64,000 nucleotides of DNA from JBPRGG01 sp051418075 (GTDB lineage: Bacteria > Bacteroidota > Bacteroidia > Cytophagales > Cyclobacteriaceae). Of the stretch, positions 36,172 through 44,690 are shown one piece after another. The position numbers and the translations under genes were made by a program. The stretch spans positions 1 to 64,000 of the forward strand of contig JBPRGG010000048.1 of the NCBI GenBank assembly GCA_051418075.1, read 5' to 3'. Position 1 is the first letter of the stretch; the number at the start of each line of letters is the position of its first letter. Below the pieces are notes generated by a model. It worked only from the letters and a program-made list of their open reading frames with translations, was not told the DNA's origin and did no database searches.

Positions 36172-36399
36172 ATGTCTAGAGAAGAAAAAATAAAAAAAGC
36201 AGTAGCCATAGCAGTAGCTTACTTTGTGGAGCAGGAAAAAGCCACTTTATGGGCAGAAAAAGCAAATAGAACTCAAAATAACTGGATGCAGGCCAGTAAA
36301 ACCATTCAAATGAATATGCAACAAATGATCCATCAGCGTGCCAGTATTGCCAGGCCCAGGTCATTGTACAATCGGGAAGAGTCCCTGGTATTGAATTAA
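36172..36399 (+). CDS. Small OadG-tail-like protein of the carboxyltransferase operon
   Basis: A 75-aa protein from the ATG at 36172 (MSREEKIKKAVAIAVAYFVEQEK). An ATG at 36139, one base after the upstream stop, would add 11 residues. The pattern 'AVAIAVAYF...NNWMQASKTIQMNMQQMIHQR' resembles the cytoplasmic C-terminal tail of OadG-type gamma subunits of biotin decarboxylases, but the membrane helix is missing. I infer an assembly or linker subunit; similarity is weak and needs profile comparison. It sits between two carboxyltransferase genes. Confidence 0.55.
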   Translation: MSREEKIKKAVAIAVAYFVEQEKATLWAEKANRTQNNWMQASKTIQMNMQQMIHQRASIARPRSLYNREESLVLN

Positions 36400-36500
36400 A
36401 ATAATCAGGAAGCAAACATTCTGATATAACAAAATATCAGACAATAGATTTTTAGTTAATTCACTGTATAAAAAGGTAAAAATTTAATAAGAAATTTCGT

Positions 36501-38408
36501 ATGACATATGATAAGCATGGGGTGTTAGAAATGGCCCGTATGCATTACAATGCGGATCGCCCCAAAGCAGAAAACCCCATAAAAATTAATGACGTAACCT
36601 TGCGGGATGGTCATCAATCATTGTTCGCTACCCGGGGCAGAACCGAAGATATGGTCCCTGTAGCTGAGATGATAGACAATGTTGGATACAATGCAGTAGA
36701 AACCTGGGGAGGAGCCAGCTTTGATGCCATGCATCGTTATCTGGGTGAAGACCCATGGGAACGGTTACGTACTTTAAAGAAGTACATGACTAAAACTCCC
36801 TTCTCCATGCTCTTACGGGGACAAAATTTGGTGGGTTACCGAAATTATGCCGATGATGTGGTGATTGCTTTTGTTCAGAGGGCTATTGATAATGGAGTGG
36901 ATATCTTTCGCTGCTTTGATGCCTTGAATGATTTTCGCAATTTCGAAACGGCTGCTCAGGTAATAAAAGACAATGGAAAGCATTTTCAGGGCGTAGTCTG
37001 CTACACATTGAATGAGCCAAGATTAGGGGGTGAAGTATATAACATGGATTATTACCTGAACAAGGTAAAAGAGCTGATCGCGTTCGGTGTGGATTCTGTC
37101 TGTATCAAAGATATGGCTGGTTTGATTGCTCCTTACGACATTTACAACATGATCCGGGAAATTAAAAAATTCACGGATATTCCTTTGAACCTGCATACCC
37201 ATTTTACTTCAGGTATGGGTGATCTATCTATTTTTAAAGCTATAGAAGCAGGTGTAGATATAGTTGACACCTGTATTGGCCCCTATGCATACCGAACTTC
37301 ACACCCTGCAGTAGAACCCCTGGTGATGTCATTGTTGGGTACCAATCGTGACTCCGGACTGGATATAAACAAAATTACTGCCATTGCTGATGAAATGGAA
37401 AAATATATTCCTAAATACCGCCATCTGGATAAAAATCCCAGGTATTCCATCATAGACATAAATGTTCTTTTGCATCAAACCCCAGGTGGTATGATTTCCA
37501 ACCTGGTCAATCAACTGATTGCCATGGATGCTTTAGACAAATTGGATGAGGTATTCCGAATGCTCCCGAAGGTTCGTCAAGACCTGGGAAGCATTCCGCT
37601 GGTCACTCCCACTTCCCAAATTGTAGGGGTACAAACAGTAAACAATGTATTGTTTGATAAGAAAGAAGGAGAATACACCCAAATCACCAAAGAAGTAAAA
37701 GACCTGTGCTTTGGCTTGTACGGAAAAACTACCAGGGAGATCAACCCAGCAGTGCGTAAAAAAGCGCTGAAAAATTATCTCCGGGGTGAACAACCAGTGG
37801 ATATCAGGCCAGGAAGCATCCTGGAGCCGGAAATGGATGAGGTGAAAGAAAAGTTTAAAGATATTGCAAAAGAGGAAGATGATCTCATTTTATGTGCAAT
37901 GTATCCAGTGACCGGAAGGCGATTCTTAAAATGGAAATATGGTAAGGAAGAAATGCCCGAGGATGTCAAGCCTAAAACCATGGAGCAAGTCAAGAAAGAG
38001 CAGGAATTGGTCAAAAAAGCATTGTCAGGAGAACTTACTTCCAAAAGTAAAGGAACCGGCCGGGAGCTGGAGGTTACAGTTGAAGGTGAAACATTTACGG
38101 TGGAGATCAGCGACCCCAATGCAGCAGCTATACCCAAATTTATCAGTCGTAAAAGAAAGAAAGCGGATAAAAATGAACTGGAATATACCGGCATTCTGAT
38201 AGCTACCATACCTGGCATGGTAGTGGAAGTGAAAAAAAACATTGGGGATAAGGTGCAATCAGGTGAAACCGTAGTGGTTCTGGAGGCCATGAAAATGATG
38301 AACAACCTGGAATCAAATGTTACAGGTACAGTAAAGGAAATAAAGTTTAATTCCGGTGATTCTGTGGCCAAAGGTGATATTTTGATGGTAATTGATCCGG
38401 AGGATTAA
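36501..38408 (+). CDS. Biotinylated pyruvate/oxaloacetate carboxyltransferase (OadA/PycB/transcarboxylase 5S type)
   Basis: A 635-aa protein. An HMGL-like TIM barrel ('INDVTLRDGHQSLFATRGRTEDM', 'GVDIFRCFDALND', 'KDMAGLIAPYD', 'LHTHFTSGMGDLS') is followed by the conserved carboxylase domain ('LLHQTPGGMISNLVNQL', 'VTPTSQIVGVQTVNNVL') and, after a charged linker, a biotinyl domain with K598 in 'EAMKMMNN', 37 residues from the end. It transfers carboxyl between biotin and pyruvate/oxaloacetate. With the upstream acyl-CoA carboxyltransferase it could run methylmalonyl-CoA + pyruvate to propionyl-CoA + oxaloacetate. No membrane beta subunit is seen. Confidence 0.9.
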   Translation: MTYDKHGVLEMARMHYNADRPKAENPIKINDVTLRDGHQSLFATRGRTEDMVPVAEMIDNVGYNAVETWGGASFDAMHRYLGEDPWERLRTLKKYMTKTPFSMLLRGQNLVGYRNYADDVVIAFVQRAIDNGVDIFRCFDALNDFRNFETAAQVIKDNGKHFQGVVCYTLNEPRLGGEVYNMDYYLNKVKELIAFGVDSVCIKDMAGLIAPYDIYNMIREIKKFTDIPLNLHTHFTSGMGDLSIFKAIEAGVDIVDTCIGPYAYRTSHPAVEPLVMSLLGTNRDSGLDINKITAIADEMEKYIPKYRHLDKNPRYSIIDINVLLHQTPGGMISNLVNQLIAMDALDKLDEVFRMLPKVRQDLGSIPLVTPTSQIVGVQTVNNVLFDKKEGEYTQITKEVKDLCFGLYGKTTREINPAVRKKALKNYLRGEQPVDIRPGSILEPEMDEVKEKFKDIAKEEDDLILCAMYPVTGRRFLKWKYGKEEMPEDVKPKTMEQVKKEQELVKKALSGELTSKSKGTGRELEVTVEGETFTVEISDPNAAAIPKFISRKRKKADKNELEYTGILIATIPGMVVEVKKNIGDKVQSGETVVVLEAMKMMNNLESNVTGTVKEIKFNSGDSVAKGDILMVIDPED

Positions 38409-38466
38409 TAAATAAATCTGGTAGTTTTCAGATTAAAACCTAAATATAGTGCCATTGAAATAATAG

Positions 38467-38500
38467 CCTGACAGGAAAGGTTCCTGTCAGGTATTTTTTT
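38467..38500 (+). terminator. Intrinsic terminator of the carboxyltransferase operon
   Basis: An 11-bp perfect stem, CCTGACAGGAA (38467-38477) with TTCCTGTCAGG (38481-38491), a 3-base loop and a T-rich tail beginning at 38492. It is 58 bases past the stop and also separates the convergent ppdK gene. Confidence 0.92.
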
Positions 38501-38556
38501 TACAGATCAGAAGGAGTCAGTTGAATCCTTCTGGAATGAATCAGATGATTCTGATA

Positions 38557-41316
38557 TCATTTATCTGATTTTTGCTCTTTTTTGGAATGTCTTAAGGCCG
38601 ATTGGGCTGCGGCTAATCGGGCAACTGGTACCCGGTAGGGGGAACAGCTGACATAATCTACGCCTACTTCATGCAGGAACTCTACAGAATAAGGATCGCC
38701 CCCATGTTCGCCACAAATACCCAGCTTCAGACCGGGTTTGGTCTGCCTTCCTCTTTCAGCTCCAATCTTGATCAGTTGACCCACCCCATTGATATCCAGG
38801 TGCTGAAAAGGATCCTTTTTATAAATATTCTCTTCAATATACTTAGGTAAAAATACCGCTGAATCATCCCTAGACAGCCCCAAAGTGGTTTGTGTTAAAT
38901 CATTGGTACCAAAGCTGAAAAAACTGGCGCTTTCGGCAATCTTATCAGCAATTAACGCTGCCCGGGGCAGCTCAATCATAGTACCTATCTCGTACTCAAC
39001 AGTGATCTGATAGCGGTTCATGATCTCACTGGCCACCTTATTGATAATCTCTTTTTGCAAATTAAGCTCTTTCCTGGTTGAAACCAGTGGTATCATGATC
39101 TCAGGCTTAACCTTCTTCCCATGTTTTTTAACTTCACAAGCTGCTTCAAAAATGGCCTTAGCTTGCATTTCAGTCAATTCAGGGAAAACAATACCTAACC
39201 GGCAACCCCTTAATCCCAGCATCGGATTACTTTCTTTTAAAAGATCCACTTTGGTCAGTAAGGTTTCTTTTTCTCTGATAAATTTCAGGATCTCATTAAT
39301 TTCATTTAAACCTTTAGCTTCCTTCAGATTCATCTTCAAATCCATGATATCGAAGAAAAGTGATTCGCGGTCCGGTAAAAATTCATGCAGTGGTGGATCA
39401 AATGTTCTGATATTTACCGGGAAACCATCCATTACTTCGAAAATGGCAATAAAATCTTCGATCTGCATTGGTAGTATTTTGGCCAGAGCAGTACGGCGAC
39501 CTATTTCATTCTCGGCCAGGATCATTTCACGTATGGCTTCGATTCGATTGCCTTCAAAGAACATGTGTTCCGTACGGCACAATCCAATACCTTCTGCCCC
39601 AAATTTCCTGGCAATTCTGCTGTCGTGAGGCGTGTCGGCATTGGTTCTCACTTTCATACTTTTAAATGAATCAGTCCACAGCATCAGTTTTTCAAAATTC
39701 CCGGACAATTCAGGCTCGATAGTTGGTATCTTACCTTCCATAATCTCCCCGGTACTGCCATTGATAGAAATAAAATCACCTTCCTTGATTACTTTAGAAC
39801 CGGCTTTAAACTGGCGGGAATTGTACATTACTATAATATCCTTGCATCCGGTTACACAGCATTTGCCCATTCCACGGGCCACTACCGCAGCATGAGAGGT
39901 CATACCTCCCCTTGAAGTCAGGATCCCATTGGCAGCATGCATTCCACCAATATCCTCCGGTGAAGTTTCCATCCTGACCAGGATAACCTGTTCACCCCGA
40001 GATGACCATTCTTCCGCATCATTGGCATTGAAAACCACTTTTCCTACGGCTGCTCCGGGTGAGGCAGGTAAGCCCTTGGCAATGGGATGAATTTCCACTT
40101 TAGGATCAAAAGTCGGATGGAGCAGGTGATTAATCTGTTCAGGATCAATACGCAGAATTGCTTCTTCCTGGGTAATTAAACCTTCTTCCACCATCTCCAC
40201 TGCAATTCGCAGGGAAGCAGCCGAAGTACGCTTTCCGGTCCTGGTCTGCAACATCCATAGCCTGCCCCTTTCAATGGTAAATTCCACATCCTGCATCTCC
40301 CGGTAATGATGCTCCAGCTTATTCCTTATATCCATCAACTGCCGGTATATAGCTGGCATCAGGGTTTCCAGCAGGACATCTTCTTTTGCCTTCCGGCTCA
40401 CTTTATTGATGGGCTGTGGTGTTCGGGTACCGGCTACAATATCCTCGCCCTGGACATTGATCAGGTATTCTCCATAAAACTGGTTAACCCCGGTGGAAGG
40501 ATCGCGGGTAAAAGCAACTCCTGTGCCTGAATCATTGCCCATATTACCATAAACCATAGCCTGTACGTTTACTGCCGTTCCCCAGTCACCGGGAATGTTA
40601 TTCAAACGGCGATAAGTAATAGCCCGGGAGTTTTGCCAGCTGTTGAATACTGCTGATATAGCCCCCCAAAGTTGTTCTTTAGGATCTTCGGGAAAGTTTT
40701 TGGCAAACCTTTTATAAATGGCCTTTTTAAAGTCGGCTACAATTTGTTTCAGATCCTCCACAGACAGGTCTGTATCGAGTTCTTTTCCAGTTTCTTTCTT
40801 TCTGATTTCAATGATCTCCTCGAACACATCCAATTCATCTTTATGCTCCGGTTTTAATCCCATCACCACATCGCCATACATCTGGATGAATCGTCGGTAT
40901 GAATCCCAAACGAACCGTGGATTATTGGTCTGTTTAGCCAAACCTTCAGCGATTTCATCATTGATTCCCAGGTTAAGCACAGTATCCATCATACCAGGCA
41001 TAGAGGCCGGAGCGCCAGACCTGACCGATAAAAGTAGTGGATTAGATGGATCTCCAAATTTTTTATCCATCACTTTTTCCACCCTTTCCAGGGCGGCATC
41101 AACTTCTTCCCTCAGCCCTTCAGGATAGCTTCTGTCATTATCATAAAATGCATTACAAACCTCGGTAGTAATAGTATAACCCGGAGGTACGGGAATACCT
41201 AAATTACACATTTCTGCTAAATTGGCGCCTTTACCACCTAATAGGTATTTCATATTGGCATTTCCTTCTGCCTCATTGGCAGCAAAAAAGAAAACTTTTT
41301 TATCTGATGCTTTCAT
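38557..41316 (-). CDS. ppdK: Pyruvate, phosphate dikinase
   Basis: A 919-aa dikinase interconverting pyruvate + ATP + Pi and phosphoenolpyruvate + AMP + PPi. The N-terminal ATP-grasp part has 'YLLGGKGANLAEMCNLGIPVPPGYTI'. The phospho-carrier His475 is in 'RGGMTSHAAVVARGMGKCCVTGC'. The C-terminal TIM barrel has 'GLCRTEHMFF', 'IEDFIAIFEVM', 'FGTNDLTQTTLG' and 'GICGEHGGDPYSV' with the catalytic Cys. Length and order match bacterial PpdK (about 875-900). It converges on the carboxyltransferase operon, so both act at the pyruvate/PEP/oxaloacetate node. Confidence 0.97.
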   Translation of the reverse strand: MKASDKKVFFFAANEAEGNANMKYLLGGKGANLAEMCNLGIPVPPGYTITTEVCNAFYDNDRSYPEGLREEVDAALERVEKVMDKKFGDPSNPLLLSVRSGAPASMPGMMDTVLNLGINDEIAEGLAKQTNNPRFVWDSYRRFIQMYGDVVMGLKPEHKDELDVFEEIIEIRKKETGKELDTDLSVEDLKQIVADFKKAIYKRFAKNFPEDPKEQLWGAISAVFNSWQNSRAITYRRLNNIPGDWGTAVNVQAMVYGNMGNDSGTGVAFTRDPSTGVNQFYGEYLINVQGEDIVAGTRTPQPINKVSRKAKEDVLLETLMPAIYRQLMDIRNKLEHHYREMQDVEFTIERGRLWMLQTRTGKRTSAASLRIAVEMVEEGLITQEEAILRIDPEQINHLLHPTFDPKVEIHPIAKGLPASPGAAVGKVVFNANDAEEWSSRGEQVILVRMETSPEDIGGMHAANGILTSRGGMTSHAAVVARGMGKCCVTGCKDIIVMYNSRQFKAGSKVIKEGDFISINGSTGEIMEGKIPTIEPELSGNFEKLMLWTDSFKSMKVRTNADTPHDSRIARKFGAEGIGLCRTEHMFFEGNRIEAIREMILAENEIGRRTALAKILPMQIEDFIAIFEVMDGFPVNIRTFDPPLHEFLPDRESLFFDIMDLKMNLKEAKGLNEINEILKFIREKETLLTKVDLLKESNPMLGLRGCRLGIVFPELTEMQAKAIFEAACEVKKHGKKVKPEIMIPLVSTRKELNLQKEIINKVASEIMNRYQITVEYEIGTMIELPRAALIADKIAESASFFSFGTNDLTQTTLGLSRDDSAVFLPKYIEENIYKKDPFQHLDINGVGQLIKIGAERGRQTKPGLKLGICGEHGGDPYSVEFLHEVGVDYVSCSPYRVPVARLAAAQSALRHSKKEQKSDK

Positions 41317-41811
41317 TTTAGTTTGAGTTCTTAAAAAAGTATAACAATTTGGTTTACATGATAAATATATAAAAAAGGTTTAAATCTCAATAGTTTTAAG
41401 CAGTTATTCTGGAAAATCATCCAGTATTATTATAAATTCAATATTGGAGAAATTATATTATTCTTTCCCCATAACCACATAATACATTGATAAGAATGTT
41501 ACCATAATTTCATTTTCCGGGCAAAAAAACAACTGGAAAATGAGGTTTCTCAACCCGTACAGGGCGTTAGGTCCGGATGAGTAATATTATACTGTATTCT
41601 ATTTTCAAATTTTGAGTTAAGAAGCTTTATGCGTTCCTACTGTCCGTCCCATCGCATTACAGTTGCAGCCTGCAAACATAACTTATGCTGTTTCGATAAT
41701 TATTTGTGCGTATAGCAGAATGTTTTTAAAAATGTAGTCTGTAAAAAATTTTTCATTGATCACCATTCCTCAGAAGCCGCTAAAAATTCCAAAGTCAGCC
41801 CTTAAATAAAA
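41317..41811. other. Intergenic region between sulfatase and ppdK
   Basis: Nearly 500 bases without a credible gene. A 9-bp inverted repeat, TCATTTTCC at 41510-41518 with GGAAAATGA at 41535-41543, could form a hairpin but has no T-run. The ppdK promoter candidate is at the low-coordinate end. Nothing else is supported. Confidence 0.4.
41362..41390 (-). promoter_or_regulatory. Candidate promoter of ppdK
   Basis: On the minus strand TTG (41388-41390) and TATATTTA (41362-41369) are 18 bases apart, similar to the TTG/TAnnTTTG Bacteroidota consensus and 45 bases before the ATG. Confidence 0.35.
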
Positions 41812-43257
41812 TTAATTACTCCTGCCACTTTGCTGATATTTGATCAATAGCTTTTCCAGATTTTCCACCGTTTCCGGGTACAGATCATATAAATTTTGAT
41901 CCTCCAATGAATCAGAATCAAAATGATACAACTGACCGGGAGGATAGTCAAAAGTTCTTGAATCTCCCCAACCACCAGAACCCTTGGCCAAAATCAGCTT
42001 CCAGTTGTCTTTTCGAATAGCAAACATACCATAAGCTGAATGGCTCACCAGCGCTTCCCGAACAGGTTTTTCATCATTTTCATTAATTAATAAAGGCAAA
42101 AAACTATAGCTGTCTTCCCCTGCATTATCCGGCAGATCCACTTCAAAATAATCGGCTAATGTGGCTATCCAGTCGGTGAGGCAGATTAATGCATTGGATT
42201 GACTTCCTGCTTTAATTTTTCCGGGCCAATGGGCAATCAGGGGCACCCGGTGACCCCCTTCCCAAATTTGAGTTTTTCGGCCGCGCCAAACATAGTTACC
42301 CTGGTGATCATATTGGATCGGTTCACCTGTTACTGAATCTTCATCCAGAGATTGTTGACCACCAATAGCTCCATTATCACTGGTAATCACAATCAAGGTA
42401 TTTTCATAGATACCTTTTTCTTTTAATGTTCTCACCACCTCTCCTACTGTCCAGTCTACTTCAGCTACCATGTCTCCTCGCTTACCGGCCTGACTTCTTC
42501 CTTTTATGAAATTGGGGGGATATAAAGGGCGATGAGGGGCTGAAGTCATCAGGTGCAGGTAGAAAGGCTTATTATTTTGAGCCTGCTGGTTAATAAAATC
42601 CACTGCCCGGGCTGTTATGGTGGGACCTACATCTTCATGCCGCCATCCCGGCACCATCCTCATATTGCCATTATTGGTGAATATATCAGGAGGAACAGGC
42701 TCATCAGGTATCCCCACCGTGTGGTAATTTTCTATAAAACATAAAGGTGACATGTTGAGGGAAGCATTGATGCCAAAAAAATAATCAAATCCCAATTCCA
42801 GCGGGCCTGGTTTAAGTGCGGGACCATAATAATCGATGGAATCCAGATAGGTAAGTCCCAGATGCCATTTACCTATCATAGCTGAATTATATCCCTGATC
42901 CTGAAGCAGATCCGCCACAGTGTACCGGGCAGTGTCTACCATTAATTTATCAAAAGGACCCAAAGCCCCCTGTTGAAGCCAGGTTCTCCAGGCATAACGC
43001 CCAGTCAAAACGCCATAGCGGGTGGGAGAACAGACAGAAGAGGGTGAGTGTGCATCAGTGAACATGATACCACCTCTGGCCAGGATATCCATATTGGGTG
43101 TAGGTATTTTTGATTTGGGATTATAAATCCCAACGTCACCATAGCCCATGTCATCTGCCATAATAAAAACGATATTTGGTTTCAGCTGTTCCTGATTTTC
43201 TGGCTGACAACCTAATGAAAAGCATATGAAAACCATGTATAATAATCTTTTCATCAT
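41812..43257 (-). CDS. Lipoprotein arylsulfatase (S1 family)
   Basis: A 481-aa formylglycine-dependent sulfatase exported as a lipoprotein (lipobox 'FSLGC17'). The modified cysteine C76 is in 'VCSPTRYGVLTGRYAWR', matching the C-x-P-x-R S1 signature. Metal site residues D35-D36 lie in 'MADDMGYGDVG', and later 'SAPHRPLYPP', 'VITSDNGAIGG' and 'WEGGHRVPLIAHWPG' are typical. It removes sulfate esters from sulfated glycans. It shares an upstream 20-bp element with the paralogue pair at 44.7-48.8 kb. An anaerobic or FGE-type maturase must be encoded elsewhere. Confidence 0.93.
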   Translation of the reverse strand: MMKRLLYMVFICFSLGCQPENQEQLKPNIVFIMADDMGYGDVGIYNPKSKIPTPNMDILARGGIMFTDAHSPSSVCSPTRYGVLTGRYAWRTWLQQGALGPFDKLMVDTARYTVADLLQDQGYNSAMIGKWHLGLTYLDSIDYYGPALKPGPLELGFDYFFGINASLNMSPLCFIENYHTVGIPDEPVPPDIFTNNGNMRMVPGWRHEDVGPTITARAVDFINQQAQNNKPFYLHLMTSAPHRPLYPPNFIKGRSQAGKRGDMVAEVDWTVGEVVRTLKEKGIYENTLIVITSDNGAIGGQQSLDEDSVTGEPIQYDHQGNYVWRGRKTQIWEGGHRVPLIAHWPGKIKAGSQSNALICLTDWIATLADYFEVDLPDNAGEDSYSFLPLLINENDEKPVREALVSHSAYGMFAIRKDNWKLILAKGSGGWGDSRTFDYPPGQLYHFDSDSLEDQNLYDLYPETVENLEKLLIKYQQSGRSN

Positions 43258-43312
43258 AATTGATCATTACTAAATACGGAACGATTAAATTAGAAGAAAA
43301 CACACCAGCGTA

Positions 43313-43332
43313 TATCCTGTCGTATCCTGAAA
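43313..43332 (-). promoter_or_regulatory. Direct-repeat regulatory element upstream of the sulfatase
   Basis: On the minus strand two CAGGATA units sit 10 bp apart, preceded by TTT, 56 bases before the sulfatase ATG. A 19/20-identical copy is at 48900-48919. The 10-bp helical period suits an AraC-like activator. Confidence 0.6.
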
Positions 43333-43467
43333 TGCAATTCTTAAAAGCAGTATTTGGGAAAAGGGCATGTTTTTCATATATCAGTATGCTCCAGATATGA
43401 AACAATTTTTTAAAAGGAGGAATTTGATTGTTTGCTGCAAAAAAATTTCAAAAATTACTTCCTTTTG

Positions 43468-43500
43468 TTTGTAATAAAATTTGTTTAAAACCTACTTTAT
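43468..43500 (+). promoter_or_regulatory. Candidate promoter of the ECF sigma operon
   Basis: TTTG (43468-43471) and TACTTTAT (43493-43500) are 21 bases apart, 15 bases before the ATG. Only part of the -7 consensus matches. Confidence 0.3.
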
Positions 43501-43515
43501 AAGAAAAAGGAATAA

Positions 43516-44019
43516 ATGAAACCCGATAAAGATGCATTTCTGGAGATACTCTCAAATTACCAAGGGATATTGCATAAAGTGAGTCTGGTCTACTTTAAAA
43601 ATGCATCGGACAGAGAAGATAATCTTCAGGAAATCATATATCAGCTCTGGAAATCCTATCCCAATTTGAAAAATCACAACAGCATCGGGTCCTGGATCTA
43701 TGCCATAGCCATCAACACCTCATTATCCAGGATCAAAAAAGTATCAAGGATTGAATACAGAGAAACAGTGCCGGAAATACCTGACAAATCCAATGTTTTA
43801 GACCAACTATCTGCCAATGAATCGTTCAAATTATTACTGCATGCCATTTACCATCTTGAAGAGATCGACAAATCGATCATGCTTCTCTATCTGGAAGAAA
43901 AAAGTTATGATGAAATTGCCAATATAATCGGTATTTCGAAGACAAATGTTGGGGTGAGGATCAACCGAGCCAAAACACTGTTAAAGCAAAACATAAAAGA
44001 AAAAAGCCATGGAATATAA
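43516..44019 (+). CDS. ECF-type RNA polymerase sigma factor
   Basis: A 167-aa sigma-70 family protein with regions 2 and 4 only. Region 2 covers about residues 10-75 ('SLVYFKNASDREDNLQEIIYQLWKSYPN...SIGSWIYAIAINTSLSRIKK'). Region 4 covers about 105-160 ('LEEIDKSIMLLYLEEKSYDEIANIIGISKTNVGVRINRAKTLLKQ'). It overlaps the following membrane-protein gene by 11 bases. The spacing and lack of an extracellular sensor suggest an ECF/partner pair. Its target promoters are unknown; the nearby sulfatase and lipoprotein genes are candidates. Confidence 0.92.
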   Translation: MKPDKDAFLEILSNYQGILHKVSLVYFKNASDREDNLQEIIYQLWKSYPNLKNHNSIGSWIYAIAINTSLSRIKKVSRIEYRETVPEIPDKSNVLDQLSANESFKLLLHAIYHLEEIDKSIMLLYLEEKSYDEIANIIGISKTNVGVRINRAKTLLKQNIKEKSHGI

Positions 44020-44638
44020 TGAATTACAAAAAATATGGAGATCCGCAGATGCTAATATTCATCAGAGATCCAGGGATGAGTTGAATTTTTTATTGACATC
44101 AAAAGCAAAACAGGCTTTTAATGAATTTATTATCATTAATCTTATGGCCATTCCAATTTGTATAGGTGTAATGTTATGGTTGATTGTTTCTACGGCAAAC
44201 CGAATAGAAGATAAATTATATGTAGCTAATAATATTTTGCTGGGAGGAATTATTTTATTTGCTCTGTTTTATCTGGTCAGTGAATGGAACCGGTTTACAC
44301 GAAATAAAAAGGATAAGCCGGTAAAGGAATGGATAGAGATAGAAATTAACCTGTTGGCCAAATGGCTGACTGGTAAGTACAGGAATATAAATTTTTATCT
44401 TATTCCGGTATTATATGTCCTTACCTTTTTATCCATTCATATTTACTATTCGGATTTGTATTTTACTGAAGTATTTCAGTCGGATAAATTTATAACTGAA
44501 GATATGTGGGGGATCATTATTTTCACACCCATGCTACTTGCTGGTCTATTTATAAGTTTAAAAAGACTTCGTAAACATCAAATTAATAAGTTAGAATTTC
44601 TGAAGGATTTGCAGGATCGTCTGGCTAATGTGGACTAA
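44009..44638 (+). CDS. Four-helix membrane protein, candidate anti-sigma partner
   Basis: A 209-aa protein of no recognised family. Residues 1-38 are a charged cytoplasmic segment ('YNELQKIWRSADANIHQRSRDELNFLL'). Predicted helices lie at about 39-61, 75-91, 128-147 and 167-184, ending in a basic tail. It is not the usual one-helix FecR-type anti-sigma. The 11-base overlap with the sigma gene implies a linked function, probably sequestering the sigma factor at the membrane. Confidence 0.65.
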   Translation: MEYNELQKIWRSADANIHQRSRDELNFLLTSKAKQAFNEFIIINLMAIPICIGVMLWLIVSTANRIEDKLYVANNILLGGIILFALFYLVSEWNRFTRNKKDKPVKEWIEIEINLLAKWLTGKYRNINFYLIPVLYVLTFLSIHIYYSDLYFTEVFQSDKFITEDMWGIIIFTPMLLAGLFISLKRLRKHQINKLEFLKDLQDRLANVD

Positions 44639-44690
44639 CAGAACGGATTGTGATTGTCTCATCTAATCTAAAGACAAATAAATTCAATCA

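Noticed and set aside
37775..38371. Open frame of about 200 codons antisense to the OadA-like gene
   Set aside because: Lies wholly opposite a coding region with strong motifs including the biotinyl domain; no family resemblance.
39020..39628. Open frame antisense to ppdK
   Set aside because: Opposite strand of an unambiguous gene; Ser/Ile-rich translation without domain signs.
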